Assembly: GCA_052400625.1 (NCBI GenBank)
Contig: JBQTGH010000024.1
DNA length: 26,281 nucleotides
Direction: 5' to 3' (one strand)
Origin: Thermophagus sp052400625
GTDB lineage: Bacteria; Bacteroidota; Bacteroidia; Bacteroidales; Marinilabiliaceae
The notes under the pieces were generated by a model that made no database searches, was not told the origin of the DNA, and worked only from the letters and a program-made list of their open reading frames with translations. How positions within the stretch are numbered: the stretch's first letter is position 1; each line of letters begins with the position of its first letter. Made by a program: the position numbers and the translations under genes. Shown one piece after another: positions 1-7,807 of this stretch.

Positions 1-76
1 TATAACACACGATTTAAAAGATACTCTGGAAAACCTGTGGCATTTTCAGCTTACAAACCTTAACTAAACGACATTG

Positions 77-172
77 GGCCAATAGGTTATTAGGCGGCTA
101 GGTCAATAGGCCAATAGGCGGATAGGTTGTTAGGCCAATGGACCGCTTGGTTATTAGTCAGGTAGGCTATTT
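77..172 (+). repeat. GGNNNNTA octamer array, 12 units
   Basis: Twelve consecutive 8-bp units in phase, for example GGCCAATA, GGCGGATA, GGTCAATA. The last units are degenerate (GACCGCTT, GTCAGGTA) and the array closes with GGCTATTT, which runs into TATATC repeats. The same closing unit ends most plus-oriented arrays in the window. The 76 bp to its left show nothing recognisable. Confidence 0.85.
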
Positions 173-250
173 ATATCTATTTTATTTCCAATTATATCAA
201 CTTATATCCTCTAGTTATTTTTGGCCGCGGACTTCCGGTCTCTGTCTCTG
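173..250 (+). repeat. TATATC / CTTCTGR composite module
   Basis: Degenerate blocks of TTTATATCTAC type (here TATATCTATTTTATTTCC and variants) lead into CTTCCGG/CTCTG heptamer-like sequence. The same order follows the octamer arrays at 10685, 11093 and 12406, so this is a copy of a recurrent intergenic module. Confidence 0.6.
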
Positions 251-257
251 CGGGTCG

Positions 258-305
258 GCGCTCCCCCTTCCTGGGGTTGGGGGGGGAAGGGAGGGAGCGC
301 TTTTT
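258..305 (+). repeat. GC-rich hairpin, inverted copy of the C-rich hairpin family
   Basis: GCGCTCCC at the left end pairs with GGGAGCGC at the right end, and TTTTT follows on the plus strand. This has the form of an intrinsic terminator, but no plus-strand gene precedes it. The reverse complement resembles the hairpin near 7701-7735 (CCCCCCCAACCCC then GGAAGGGGG), so it is more likely a member of that dispersed family in the opposite orientation. Confidence 0.5.
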
Positions 306-340
306 CCTGTTTGCCGCTCTATCGCCCCTCCGGGTACCTG

Positions 341-402
341 GTAGATAGGTCATTAAGTCAAAAGGCGGTTAGGCCAATAGGCGATAGACTGTTAGGCTAA
401 TT
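341..402 (+). repeat. GGNNNNTA octamer array, degenerate, about 7-8 units
   Basis: Units such as GGTCATTA, GGCGGTTA, GGCCAATA and GGCTAATT, with one phase slip in GGCGATAG. It follows the GC-rich hairpin and precedes another TATATC module. Confidence 0.7.
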
Positions 403-513
403 TTGCAGCAATTTATACCTGTATCGATTTATATCTACTTCATTTTTATTTATATCCACATATATCTTTTAATCTAACTTCTGGCCTCTGACCGCTATCC
501 ACCTATCGGTCTA
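403..513 (+). repeat. TATATC / CTTCTGR module and short inverted octamer tail
   Basis: Contains TTTATATCTACTTCATTTTT and TTTATATCCACATATATC blocks, then CTTCTGGCCTCTGACC. It ends with two octamers in the opposite orientation (CTATCCA, CCTATCGG) that touch the stop codon of the 511-5532 gene. The order matches the modules at 10733 and 11117. Confidence 0.55.
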
Positions 514-3500
514 ATTATTAATCATAATCTTATGCTCTTCTTTTCCATCGGTTGAAGATATGATGATGATGTATAGCCCCGGCTGATTAGGAGATGCGAT
601 ACGGTTGACGGTGTTAGAGGCCAATTTTCCCTGATCAAGCATTTTCCCGTTTATGTCGGTTACCATGTACCGGAGATTTTTCTTATCGCTTGTTTCAATG
701 ACGATATTGTGGTTGTTAGCATAAACATGGCAGCGTTGGGTATTAACCGGTTTCGGATTGATGTCTGTTGAGACATCTTTGGTGGTCATTTTTATTGTGA
801 ACCGTTGGTTGTTGCTGCCTTTCTTGGTGACGGAAAAATGGTAGGGGTGGTCGGCTGATAGTAACCATTCTATGTTTTCAGTATGGTCGAACAGTATCAG
901 ACTGTCCACGTTGTTGATGGTTTGGTCAATTAATTCAATGGCGTAATCTCCGGCTTTTCCGGCATAATACCCTATCGGTATTTCTATTGCTTCCATGAAT
1001 GAGGGAATGGCGTTAATGGCTATTTTCTGGTCTTCCACAAATGAGTACAACTCCAGGGCTTCAGATGATCCGGAGAGCATCTTGTCGGAATCGAGGTGGT
1101 CAAGATTTAGCGAACTTCCATTATGCACGACTATGGCAGTTTCATCTTTTACAGAGCCGTTGCTGCCTGCTATTTTTACACGTTGCGGTATGGAGGCCGA
1201 TTTCAGATAACTGGTGGTGTTGGCTTGAAGCCCGGAGGTAGAAAAGGTGATGGAGGCCGGCAAGGCACGTGTTTCGGATGGTATCTTGATCCAGAAAGCT
1301 TGGTGGGAGGGAATAATTGGCGAATCAATATTGATTCCTGTTCCCAGTTCATAGTTGTACACCCCGTAAACTTTGTCGATATTTTGCCATATCCAGAAGG
1401 CATCTGCCACATTGGTTTTGTTGATTTGAGACCAGTCCAGTGATCCTGTATAGGGGTTCCCTACCAGATTCCAGCCAAGGCCGGCAGAAGACCATTCCAA
1501 ATTTACAGTGATGTCTGAGAGATTGATGGCGCCTGAAAAGGTAAGGGTTCCGACATCACTTCGCAAGATATATCCGTTGCCGGGTGTTAAAGTAGTATTA
1601 TCACCGATAAGTGTGTAACTGCCTGTGCTATTGGTGAAGGCATATAAATTGTTGGTGACTCCCATGCCGGTTTTTGTGGCACCTGAGGTGGGCGCCGATA
1701 GGTTGTAATTAATATTATTGGCTGTAACAACCTGTTCAATTTTCACACTATCCGGATCGACTACCAGCGTTCCTCCGCTGTTCAGATATGAGGCATTTAC
1801 GCTGGCAGAAGACTGCAGCCGGAACTCTCCATTGACGGTTAAGGTACCCCCGGTATGTTGCATGACCGCTCCGGCTTCCAGGGTTAGGTTATAGATTGTA
1901 TAGTTTTGATCTGCAACCAATGGTTCGGCAGCTAAGGGTACAAAAATGCTGGTGTTTTCTGAGAATGAACCGGTGCTCCAGTTGTTCTCATCGCTCCAGT
2001 CTTTCGGGTCACTTCCAGTCCCCGTCCAAATATTTTGCTTATCGGTGGTGAAAGTGATGGAGCTGTTGTCCGATTGCTCATTTCCTATGTTGTCTTCCAC
2101 GGGATCTATGCTGAGAACATATTCCACTATGGGAGATAGGTCGTTGTCCGGGTCAATGGTAATTATATTGGTGCTGGTGTTGATGGTGATGGAGCAACTG
2201 ACCGGAACACCATCTTTGGTGAGCGATACAAAGTCGGAAACGTTGGCGTTGTCAATCAGCGTTCCCGAACTGTAGATGGACTCATTGAAAGATATGGTCA
2301 TATTGCTGTTTTCCGGGAAATGAGTGGTTCCGTCGGCAGGATAGAAGGAGGCTACCGGCGGTAGCTTATCGATCTGTAAAGATACCACCTCCGAATAGAT
2401 CTCTTTTTCCGGATTTTTTGTCACCACATGAAGCCAATAATATCCTTCCTGAAATCCGGAAATATCAATATTCTGATGGATGAATTCACTGTTGGCAGTC
2501 AGTGATCCGTTGCCGGCGACAGCCGCCTGTGAGTCGTCCGATTTTTTTCCTTCTGTGATTTGAGTCACGGATGGCGCTGTTGATTCGGCGGTCACCACAA
2601 AATAGTAGGTGGCATCTTTCCCGGTCATCAATGCCAGATCTAAATTGTTGGGTGTGATTGCGTCAAAGTGAGGATAGCCGTTGCTCCATGCCGGAGGTGA
2701 GGGCAAGGTGGTAAAGACCCACTGAGTGGTGTCACTAAGTCCACCGTAAGAAAAATTAGATGTTTGGGACTTTATGAAACCCGCATCTATGGTGACGTAT
2801 AAGGTGGCATCGTTGGGGAGCGTCAGGTTTGGGAATGATATCTGATTTTCCTCAATAACCAGATTGGATGATGAGGCAGAAGTTACTGTCAGGGCATCAC
2901 TGCCATCGCTTTGGTAATGAATCACCATATTTCCGTTGCCTCGAACAATCGGTTCGTTGAATGTAAGCGTCAGAATCGAGTCTGTTGCGATGTCAATGCT
3001 GTTGTTGGCCGGCTCAAAAGTTGAGATCGTCGGTCCCGACGGGGCAGTGAAGCGCCATCGTGTCGTGTCCGAGATGCCATCAAAATCAACCCCGCCTGCC
3101 ACTGACTTGACGAACCCGGATGCAATGGTTACATAATATCCGGTATCCGGGGTGAATTCCAGATTGCTGATGGTTAATGTATTGTCGGATATGTCGATGT
3201 GCTCGGTGTCTTCTATGGAGATGGTCTGAAAGGAGGCCTCTTCAGCATTGGCGTAGCGGATACGCAGTGATCCTGAAGTTCCGGCTTCAATGTCTTCGTT
3301 AAAAGTGATAACCAGATTTTCGTTAGCCGAGGTCAGAGTGCCATCGTTGGTCGGGGATAGGGATACTATTTGAGGAGGGCCGGCCGTGGTGAAGCGCCAT
3401 TGGCTGGTGTCACTAATGCCGGGGAAAGGCACGTCGGTGGAAAGGGATCTCACCACATCGTTTTCTATCTGGATGAAATAGGTGGTGGATGGTTCTAATT

Positions 3501-5532
3501 CATCATGAGTTATGAGTAGTTTATTAGCTTCAATGGTCAATAATCCTGCATTATAAGGTATGTCCTGGATGAATATGTCCCCCTCTTTCCGGATTTTAAG
3601 ATAACCGGAGTTTCCTACCCGGATATTATCGGAAAAAGTTAATGTGAATGGATTATTAATATGAGCATTTGTCTCTTCGGGCTGGGGATCATAAGCCGAG
3701 ATCTGAGGTGCCCCTCCGGTGGTGAAGCTCAGTGTATTGTCCTGAATGCCGTCCCAGGGCGTGCCGGTGTTAGAAGAGAGAATTACCCCTTGGTCGGCAT
3801 GGATGTAATATTTAGTTTGAGGAGAAAGATTGGAATGAAGGATTGTTAAGGTATCATTGCTGATTTGTAGATTTTCACTGTCAAAGGCGATGGTTTGAAC
3901 AACAGAATCATCGTTCCATAGATGTAAGGTGATGGTTCCGGAGCTGCCTGTTGTGACCTCTTCATTAAAATAGATCTCAAAAGGGGCAGAGATGGATACC
4001 TCGGTGGCATTGGCTTCCGGTGATGAGCCTTCCATGGTAGGACCTGACTCCGTGGTGAAGCGCCATAATGAATTATCGGTAATGCCTTCCGCTTCCACTG
4101 AGGTGGTAGAGGAGATCACCAGCCCTTCATCCACCAGAATATAATACTGGGTATTGCCCCATAGGGGATCGTGCTCTATTTGTAACGTCGTATCCGTAAC
4201 GTTCAGGAGGTCCGAATTGGTTGAGGTATTAATGGTTTGAAATAATTGATCGTCGTCGGCACGATAGATATGTATATTTTTATTACTGGCCAAAACGATA
4301 TTCTCACTGTAATAGAGTTCCAAAACCCGGTTGCCCGCAACCTCGTTAATCCCATCGGGAGTAAAGCTTTTTATTTTCGGACCTTCGGCTGATGTAAACT
4401 GCCAGCCTGAATCGATGGCATCTGAGGCTATTTGATTGTCTTGGGTTGTTACAAGTCCTTCTTCTACCGTGATTTTTAAGATGGTATTACCGGGGAAGTT
4501 ATCGTGGTTGATGGTGAGTTGGTAGATGATACTATTATAGGAAAAAAGATCGGCATCATCGGTGGTGTTGATGGTTTGAAAGAGCGTTTCTTCATCGTCA
4601 CGAATTGTTACTTCTTTGTCGGGGGTAAGGGTTATGGGTTTGTTGTATTGTAAAACGATGGGTTCGTCGGCATTGACTCCGCTTTCCGGAAGATTCACAG
4701 GTGAAAAAGAGGACAGTGAAGGACCTTCGGCCGTGGTAATAGACCAGTGAGTCGCGCCATCGATGGCTGCTGAGTGAGTGCCCGACGACTGAGAGGTGAC
4801 AAAACCTTCTTCCACATCGATGTAAAATCCCTTATTACCAGTGAAAGCCCGATGGCTTACATTAACATCATAGCCCGACCCCGTAACAGTGATCCGATCG
4901 GCGTCGTTCGTGGTATTAATGGTTTGAAAGACACTGCCTCCTTCCTTATAGATGGTCAGGTTTTTATCGTCACCGAGTCCTACCGGTTCGGTGAAAGTAA
5001 GCGTCAGCGACTCAAGACCGGTCACATCCGTAGCGCCATTCACAGGCGATAGCAGCGATAGGCCGGGACGAGATACCGTGGTAAAACGCCACCGGACAGA
5101 GGCGTCATCTATGCCGGCAAAGGCCGTTCCATCATCAGCGTTCTCGATGGCTCCCTCTTCTATGAAAACGGAATATTGGGTTTCGGGAGAGAGAGAAGCC
5201 TGGCTTAAGTCGAAAAACAGTGTGTCATTAGTTATGGAAATAACATTTCCGCTTTCGGGAATGCCGTTGTATGTTTTTCCACTTTTAAATATCGCATTAA
5301 ATACTATATTCTCACTGTTGGCTGTCTCTGATATTGTTATTGATTTAAAGTCGTTTGTCGAGTTAAAACTGATATTTTCGTTGAATACCAGTTTTAATGC
5401 CACATTCAGTGCCACCTCCGTGGCATTAGAATCGGGAACCATACTTACAATTTCCGGCGCCTGGCCATAGCTTTTGCCAGCCACGCCAATCCATAACAAA
5501 AAAATTGTCAGATAGGGTAAATATTTGTTCAT
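511..5532 (-). CDS. Large secreted multi-Ig-like (SbsA/Big_5-type) protein with T9SS sorting domain
   Basis: A 1673-residue surface or secreted protein. Residues 1-24 form a signal peptide (hydrophobic TIFLLWIGVAG, cleavage near YGQ/A). Eight tandem domains of about 120-130 residues follow. Each opens with a motif like GPxIxSxSPxNxATxV, has LxLxFNExI about 15 residues later, and ends WRFTT; this is the bacterial Ig-like SbsA pattern. A different linker (about 1020-1130) and a ninth Ig-like domain (PPVASFYPADGTTHFPENSN) come next, then a WTGTGSDPKDWSDENNW region. The last ~73 residues are a type A Por_Secre_tail (YMVTDINGKML...PGLYIIIISS...KIMINN) for type IX secretion. It probably stays at the cell surface as an adhesin or matrix protein; the ligand is unknown. 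The stop TAG lies where octamer repeat sequence begins. Its Ig units resemble each other in DNA as well, so copy number could change by recombination. Confidence 0.85.
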   Translation of the reverse strand: MNKYLPYLTIFLLWIGVAGKSYGQAPEIVSMVPDSNATEVALNVALKLVFNENISFNSTNDFKSITISETANSENIVFNAIFKSGKTYNGIPESGNVISITNDTLFFDLSQASLSPETQYSVFIEEGAIENADDGTAFAGIDDASVRWRFTTVSRPGLSLLSPVNGATDVTGLESLTLTFTEPVGLGDDKNLTIYKEGGSVFQTINTTNDADRITVTGSGYDVNVSHRAFTGNKGFYIDVEEGFVTSQSSGTHSAAIDGATHWSITTAEGPSLSSFSPVNLPESGVNADEPIVLQYNKPITLTPDKEVTIRDDEETLFQTINTTDDADLFSYNSIIYQLTINHDNFPGNTILKITVEEGLVTTQDNQIASDAIDSGWQFTSAEGPKIKSFTPDGINEVAGNRVLELYYSENIVLASNKNIHIYRADDDQLFQTINTSTNSDLLNVTDTTLQIEHDPLWGNTQYYILVDEGLVISSTTSVEAEGITDNSLWRFTTESGPTMEGSSPEANATEVSISAPFEIYFNEEVTTGSSGTITLHLWNDDSVVQTIAFDSENLQISNDTLTILHSNLSPQTKYYIHADQGVILSSNTGTPWDGIQDNTLSFTTGGAPQISAYDPQPEETNAHINNPFTLTFSDNIRVGNSGYLKIRKEGDIFIQDIPYNAGLLTIEANKLLITHDELEPSTTYFIQIENDVVRSLSTDVPFPGISDTSQWRFTTAGPPQIVSLSPTNDGTLTSANENLVITFNEDIEAGTSGSLRIRYANAEEASFQTISIEDTEHIDISDNTLTISNLEFTPDTGYYVTIASGFVKSVAGGVDFDGISDTTRWRFTAPSGPTISTFEPANNSIDIATDSILTLTFNEPIVRGNGNMVIHYQSDGSDALTVTSASSSNLVIEENQISFPNLTLPNDATLYVTIDAGFIKSQTSNFSYGGLSDTTQWVFTTLPSPPAWSNGYPHFDAITPNNLDLALMTGKDATYYFVVTAESTAPSVTQITEGKKSDDSQAAVAGNGSLTANSEFIHQNIDISGFQEGYYWLHVVTKNPEKEIYSEVVSLQIDKLPPVASFYPADGTTHFPENSNMTISFNESIYSSGTLIDNANVSDFVSLTKDGVPVSCSITINTSTNIITIDPDNDLSPIVEYVLSIDPVEDNIGNEQSDNSSITFTTDKQNIWTGTGSDPKDWSDENNWSTGSFSENTSIFVPLAAEPLVADQNYTIYNLTLEAGAVMQHTGGTLTVNGEFRLQSSASVNASYLNSGGTLVVDPDSVKIEQVVTANNINYNLSAPTSGATKTGMGVTNNLYAFTNSTGSYTLIGDNTTLTPGNGYILRSDVGTLTFSGAINLSDITVNLEWSSAGLGWNLVGNPYTGSLDWSQINKTNVADAFWIWQNIDKVYGVYNYELGTGINIDSPIIPSHQAFWIKIPSETRALPASITFSTSGLQANTTSYLKSASIPQRVKIAGSNGSVKDETAIVVHNGSSLNLDHLDSDKMLSGSSEALELYSFVEDQKIAINAIPSFMEAIEIPIGYYAGKAGDYAIELIDQTINNVDSLILFDHTENIEWLLSADHPYHFSVTKKGSNNQRFTIKMTTKDVSTDINPKPVNTQRCHVYANNHNIVIETSDKKNLRYMVTDINGKMLDQGKLASNTVNRIASPNQPGLYIIIISSTDGKEEHKIMINN

Positions 5533-5549
5533 ATGAAACTAATTATAGG

Positions 5550-5568
5550 GTAAGGAGGGTTTCCTTAC
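5550..5568 (-). promoter_or_regulatory. 5'-UTR hairpin upstream of the Ig-like protein gene
   Basis: GTAAGGA (5550-5556) and TCCTTAC (5562-5568) are perfect inverted repeats around a 5-nt loop, beginning 18 nt before the ATG at 5532. The stem would lie in the leader of the minus-strand transcript and could affect stability or initiation. Function is inferred from position only. Confidence 0.4.
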
Positions 5569-5594
5569 GCTTGGGTTTTGTACTGATTTTGTGA

Positions 5595-5602
5595 CGAAAG
5601 TA
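5595..5602 (-). promoter_or_regulatory. Possible promoter -7 element for the Ig-like protein gene
   Basis: On the minus strand this reads TACTTTCG, one mismatch from the Bacteroidota TAnnTTTG -7 element. It would give a 5' UTR of roughly 55 nt containing the 5550-5568 hairpin. No clear -33 element was found. Confidence 0.3.
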
Positions 5603-5653
5603 AAAAAATATAGGATTAATATACGTAAATAAGTGATAAAAGATACATGATTG

Positions 5654-5877
5654 GGCCAATAGGCGGATAGGCCAATAGGCTAATAGGCCACTAGGTCAAT
5701 AGGCCACTAGGTCGATAGGCCAATAGGCGGATAGGCCAATAGGTTGATAGGCCAATAGGCCAATAGGTTGATAGGCCAATAGGCTAATAGGCTAATAGGT
5801 CGATAGGCCATTAGGTCGATAGGTGGATAGGTCGATAGGCCATTAGGCCTATGGGCCAATAAGCTACCAGGCGGTTA
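5654..5877 (+). repeat. GGNNNNTA octamer array, 28 in-phase units
   Basis: Twenty-eight contiguous octamers without an indel. GGCCAATA occurs 8 times; other words include GGCGGATA, GGTCGATA, GGTTGATA, GGCTAATA, GGCCACTA and GGCCATTA. The outer GG and TA are nearly invariant while positions 3-6 vary within a narrow set (Y, B, R, mostly A/T). The array ends 11 bp before the putative -7 element of the S23 gene and lies upstream of both divergent genes. Confidence 0.95.
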
Positions 5878-5888
5878 GTTTTTTGTGT

Positions 5889-5896
5889 TAATTTTG
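5889..5896 (+). promoter_or_regulatory. Putative -7 element for the S23 gene
   Basis: TAATTTTG matches TAnnTTTG exactly and lies 24 bp before the ATG at 5921, which implies a very short leader. If correct, the 5654-5877 array is upstream of the transcript rather than in it. No good -33 TTG is visible at the usual spacing. Confidence 0.4.
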
Positions 5897-5920
5897 TAAG
5901 AATTTTAATATAAAGTTATT

Positions 5921-6283
5921 ATGAATGACTTTAATTTTAAAAGACTTCAGGTATGGCAAAAGGCCATGTTTTTTGCAGAAAAATGTTTGGATATTACGGA
6001 AAATATAAATGGACATTACCGTTTAATTGAGCAATTGGAAGCGGCAGCATCTTCTATCCCACAAAATATTGCTGAGGGAGAAGGGAGAATTAGCAATAAA
6101 GAAAAAATCAATTATCTCTATTTTGCCCGTGGCTCCTTATATGAAGCCATCACTGTTTTAAACCTCTTTTTTTATAAAAGAATGATATCTCAAACAACCC
6201 TTGACGAAATGGAAAAGTTAGGTCTTGAAATTTCGAAGATGCTAAATTCCTTAATCACACAAAAAAGAAAATTTAGCAGATAG
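5921..6283 (+). CDS. Four-helix-bundle protein, 23S rRNA IVP / S23 family
   Basis: A 120-residue protein that starts MNDFNFKRLQVWQKAMFF and carries the family signatures: FxxLxVWQKA in helix 1, the LEAAASSIPQNIAEGEGR block (about residues 45-62), and YLYFARGSLYEAITVLNL in helix 3. Length and pattern fit the S23/IVP four-helix bundles found in intervening sequences of 23S rRNA genes, which are related to the Avd accessory protein of diversity-generating retroelements. The molecular function of free-standing copies is not established. It is the only plus-strand gene within the polysaccharide half. Octamer arrays lie on both sides in opposite orientations (5654-5877 and 6303-6354). It is more AT-rich than its neighbour at 6347. 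No reverse transcriptase, variable-repeat pair or rRNA sequence was seen nearby. Confidence 0.88.
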   Translation: MNDFNFKRLQVWQKAMFFAEKCLDITENINGHYRLIEQLEAAASSIPQNIAEGEGRISNKEKINYLYFARGSLYEAITVLNLFFYKRMISQTTLDEMEKLGLEISKMLNSLITQKRKFSR

Positions 6284-6302
6284 TCACATAATCACCCAGT
6301 AA

Positions 6303-6354
6303 CCTAATGACCTATCGGCCTATCGGCCTATCAACCTAGTATTGGCCTATTGGC
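6303..6354 (-). repeat. Inverted octamer array (TANNNNCC on plus), about 6 units
   Basis: CCTAATGA, two CCTATCGG, CCTATCAA, then an irregular CCTAGTAT, TGG and CCTATTGG. The irregular end matches the end of the large array at 8806-8824 (CCTAGTAG, TGG, CCTATTGG). The last unit lies inside the 3' end of the GT gene at 6347 and encodes its final codons and stop. Confidence 0.88.
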
Positions 6355-7501
6355 CTAAAAGAGCCTCATACTTCTCTTCCAGCCTCGCCTCTTTCAGGTA
6401 ATTCTCGGCCACCAAACGGGCATTTTTACTCATTTGCTGCCATTGTTGAGGAGTTTGGTCAATCGCTTCATTGAAGGCCTTATGCCAGTCATCCCGGTTA
6501 TTATCTGCCACGACCCATCCTGCCTGTTGTTCCTGCACATGATTCCATGGTGTTTTATCGCTGATAAGTATTGGCAGGCCCATAGCCAGGGCTTCGAAGA
6601 TGGAATGTCCGAAATTTTCACCAAAGGTGGGTAACACAAAAAAGTGGTAACGGGCCAGCACATCGGGCACCTGCGAAGGCGCTACGGCTCCCTGATAGGT
6701 CACTTTGACGTTCTCCGGCATTTGATCAATAAGTTGCTGACATTCTTGCCAGTAATCCTGGTCTTTAATGGGCCCAAATATATCATATACAATTTTTCTT
6801 TCACCGGTATATTGTTTTAATACCTCAAGAAATGCAATATGATTTTTCATTTTAACCACAAGTGCTACGGTAACAAACCGCAGGGCGGAACCGTCAGGCA
6901 TCTCCACCATTTTGTTTTGCGGCAATGCCGGCACATTACCGGCCACCACGATGTGCGCTTTCGGGCCTATATGTTTGTATATATCCTGTTGTTCCTGTGT
7001 ATCGGTGGCATGCCATGCCACATTGTTCCGCCGCATGAGAGGTTTCATTAGCGACAGGAAGACCCTTTTTTTGGTAGCTTTCAATGCCAGGGCACCCGCC
7101 TGAAACATACCCCTTGGGGCTACCACATATCGTGCCGTACTTCTAAACCAAACATTACCCAGTAACGGGATGACAGTCGCATAGGGGGAAAAGAGGCCGT
7201 TAATATAGACCACATCAGGCGCCACATCACGGATGAGGGCATTCACCTTACCAAAAGAAGTGTTCTTACGTGACGCATAAAAAACCCGGGCTTTCCCCTC
7301 AAAATCGATCCATTGATCAGGCTCAACGTCGAGAACGGTCCCGTCGAGATCTTCATTACGTGTTACCACATAAAAAGCATACTTTTGCGCAAGTAGTCCA
7401 ACCATGTTAACCAGCGACCGAACCGGTCCTCCTGCTTTATAGGCCGGTGAAAAATAGTCGTAGATAATCAATATCTTTTTTCGGGATGCATGTTGATTCA
7501 T
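6347..7501 (-). CDS. Glycosyltransferase family 4 (GT-B)
   Basis: A 384-residue GT4-type enzyme, expected to act at the cytoplasmic face and add a sugar from a nucleotide donor to the lipid-linked glycan. The N-terminal Rossmann half begins KKILIIYDYFSPAYKAGGPVRSL, a typical glycine-rich acceptor-side loop. The C-terminal half carries the EX7E signature (E295-NFGHSIF-E303, then ALAMGLPI). Donor and linkage cannot be read from sequence. The last residues LLGQ and the TAG stop come from TTAGGCCAATAG, a unit of the octamer repeat; the asparagine synthase gene ends in the same 12 bases. It is last of the biosynthetic genes and is separated from asnB by 1.3 kb of repeats, so it may have its own promoter. 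Confidence 0.87.
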   Translation of the reverse strand: MNQHASRKKILIIYDYFSPAYKAGGPVRSLVNMVGLLAQKYAFYVVTRNEDLDGTVLDVEPDQWIDFEGKARVFYASRKNTSFGKVNALIRDVAPDVVYINGLFSPYATVIPLLGNVWFRSTARYVVAPRGMFQAGALALKATKKRVFLSLMKPLMRRNNVAWHATDTQEQQDIYKHIGPKAHIVVAGNVPALPQNKMVEMPDGSALRFVTVALVVKMKNHIAFLEVLKQYTGERKIVYDIFGPIKDQDYWQECQQLIDQMPENVKVTYQGAVAPSQVPDVLARYHFFVLPTFGENFGHSIFEALAMGLPILISDKTPWNHVQEQQAGWVVADNNRDDWHKAFNEAIDQTPQQWQQMSKNARLVAENYLKEARLEEKYEALLGQ

Positions 7502-7519
7502 TAATAAAATCTGCTTAAT

Positions 7520-7600
7520 TTATTGGTTTAATGGAACTCGCATGGCTTAGCCAAATTTATACATGTACTTTTGTGGCAAAAGCCGCCATGCTCGTTTCAT
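7520..7600 (-). repeat. 81-bp dispersed repeat, copy 1 (leader of the 6347 GT gene)
   Basis: Nearly identical to 8063-8144; both share GGAACTCGCATGGCTT, TATACATG, CTTTTGTGGCAAAA and CGCCATGCTCGTTTCAT. Each copy has an imperfect dyad, GAACTCGCATGGC against GCCATGCTCGTTTC. Copy 1 contains the putative promoter of the GT gene. Confidence 0.75.
7552..7559 (-). promoter_or_regulatory. Putative -7 element for the 6347 GT gene
   Basis: Reads TAAATTTG on the minus strand, an exact TAnnTTTG match about 50 bp upstream of the ATG at 7501. A TTG lies 17 nt upstream, somewhat closer than usual. The second copy of the surrounding repeat (8063-8144) has a changed base here and no longer matches. Confidence 0.4.
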
Positions 7601-7623
7601 AAGGGCAAAGATAATATTATTAG

Positions 7624-7655
7624 CCTATCAACCTATCGGCCTGACTGCCTAATGG
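7624..7655 (-). repeat. Inverted octamer array, 4 units
   Basis: CCTATCAA, CCTATCGG, CCTGACTG and CCTAATGG in phase. No gene end lies next to it; it is followed by the C-rich hairpin. It could mark where a gene was lost. Confidence 0.75.
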
Positions 7656-7700
7656 CGCCAGCCGCGACAGAGTGGTAAGCCAGAGGCAAGCCCCTCGCTC

Positions 7701-7730
7701 ACCCCCCCAACCCCCTGAAGGGGGTGCTCC
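7701..7730 (+). repeat. C-rich hairpin element
   Basis: ACCCCCT (7710-7716) and AGGGGGT (7719-7725) are perfect arms with a 2-nt GA turn, preceded by CCCCCCCAA. Related hairpins are at 25992-26005, 26179-26192 and, inverted, 258-305. Confidence 0.65.
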
Positions 7731-7739
7731 GGCCCGCTG

Positions 7740-7790
7740 AAGACAGAAGCCGGAAGACAGAAGCCAGATGCCTGAAGTCGGAAGATAGCA
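7740..7790 (-). repeat. GAAGNCR heptamer array, 7 units
   Basis: Seven 7-bp units in phase: GAAGACA, GAAGCCG, GAAGACA, GAAGCCA, GATGCCT, GAAGTCG, GAAGATA. It is the reverse complement of the CTTCTGR heptamers at 11164-11195 and 12693-12720. Confidence 0.75.
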
Positions 7791-7807
7791 TCCTACCATA
7801 AAAAATA

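Noticed and set aside
258..305. Terminator of the 511-5532 gene
   Set aside because: The T-run lies on the plus strand, but the gene is on the minus strand; the hairpin matches a dispersed repeat.
138..344. 68-codon plus-strand frame at the left end
   Set aside because: It runs through octamer, TATATC and GC-hairpin repeats; its translation is repeat-derived.
4952..5470. 172-codon plus-strand frame opposite the Ig-like protein gene
   Set aside because: Antisense shadow of a clearly coding, domain-bearing reading frame.
5921..6283. Diversity-generating retroelement (Avd-like gene)
   Set aside because: No reverse transcriptase, template repeat or variable repeat was seen in the window; motifs fit the S23/IVP family better.
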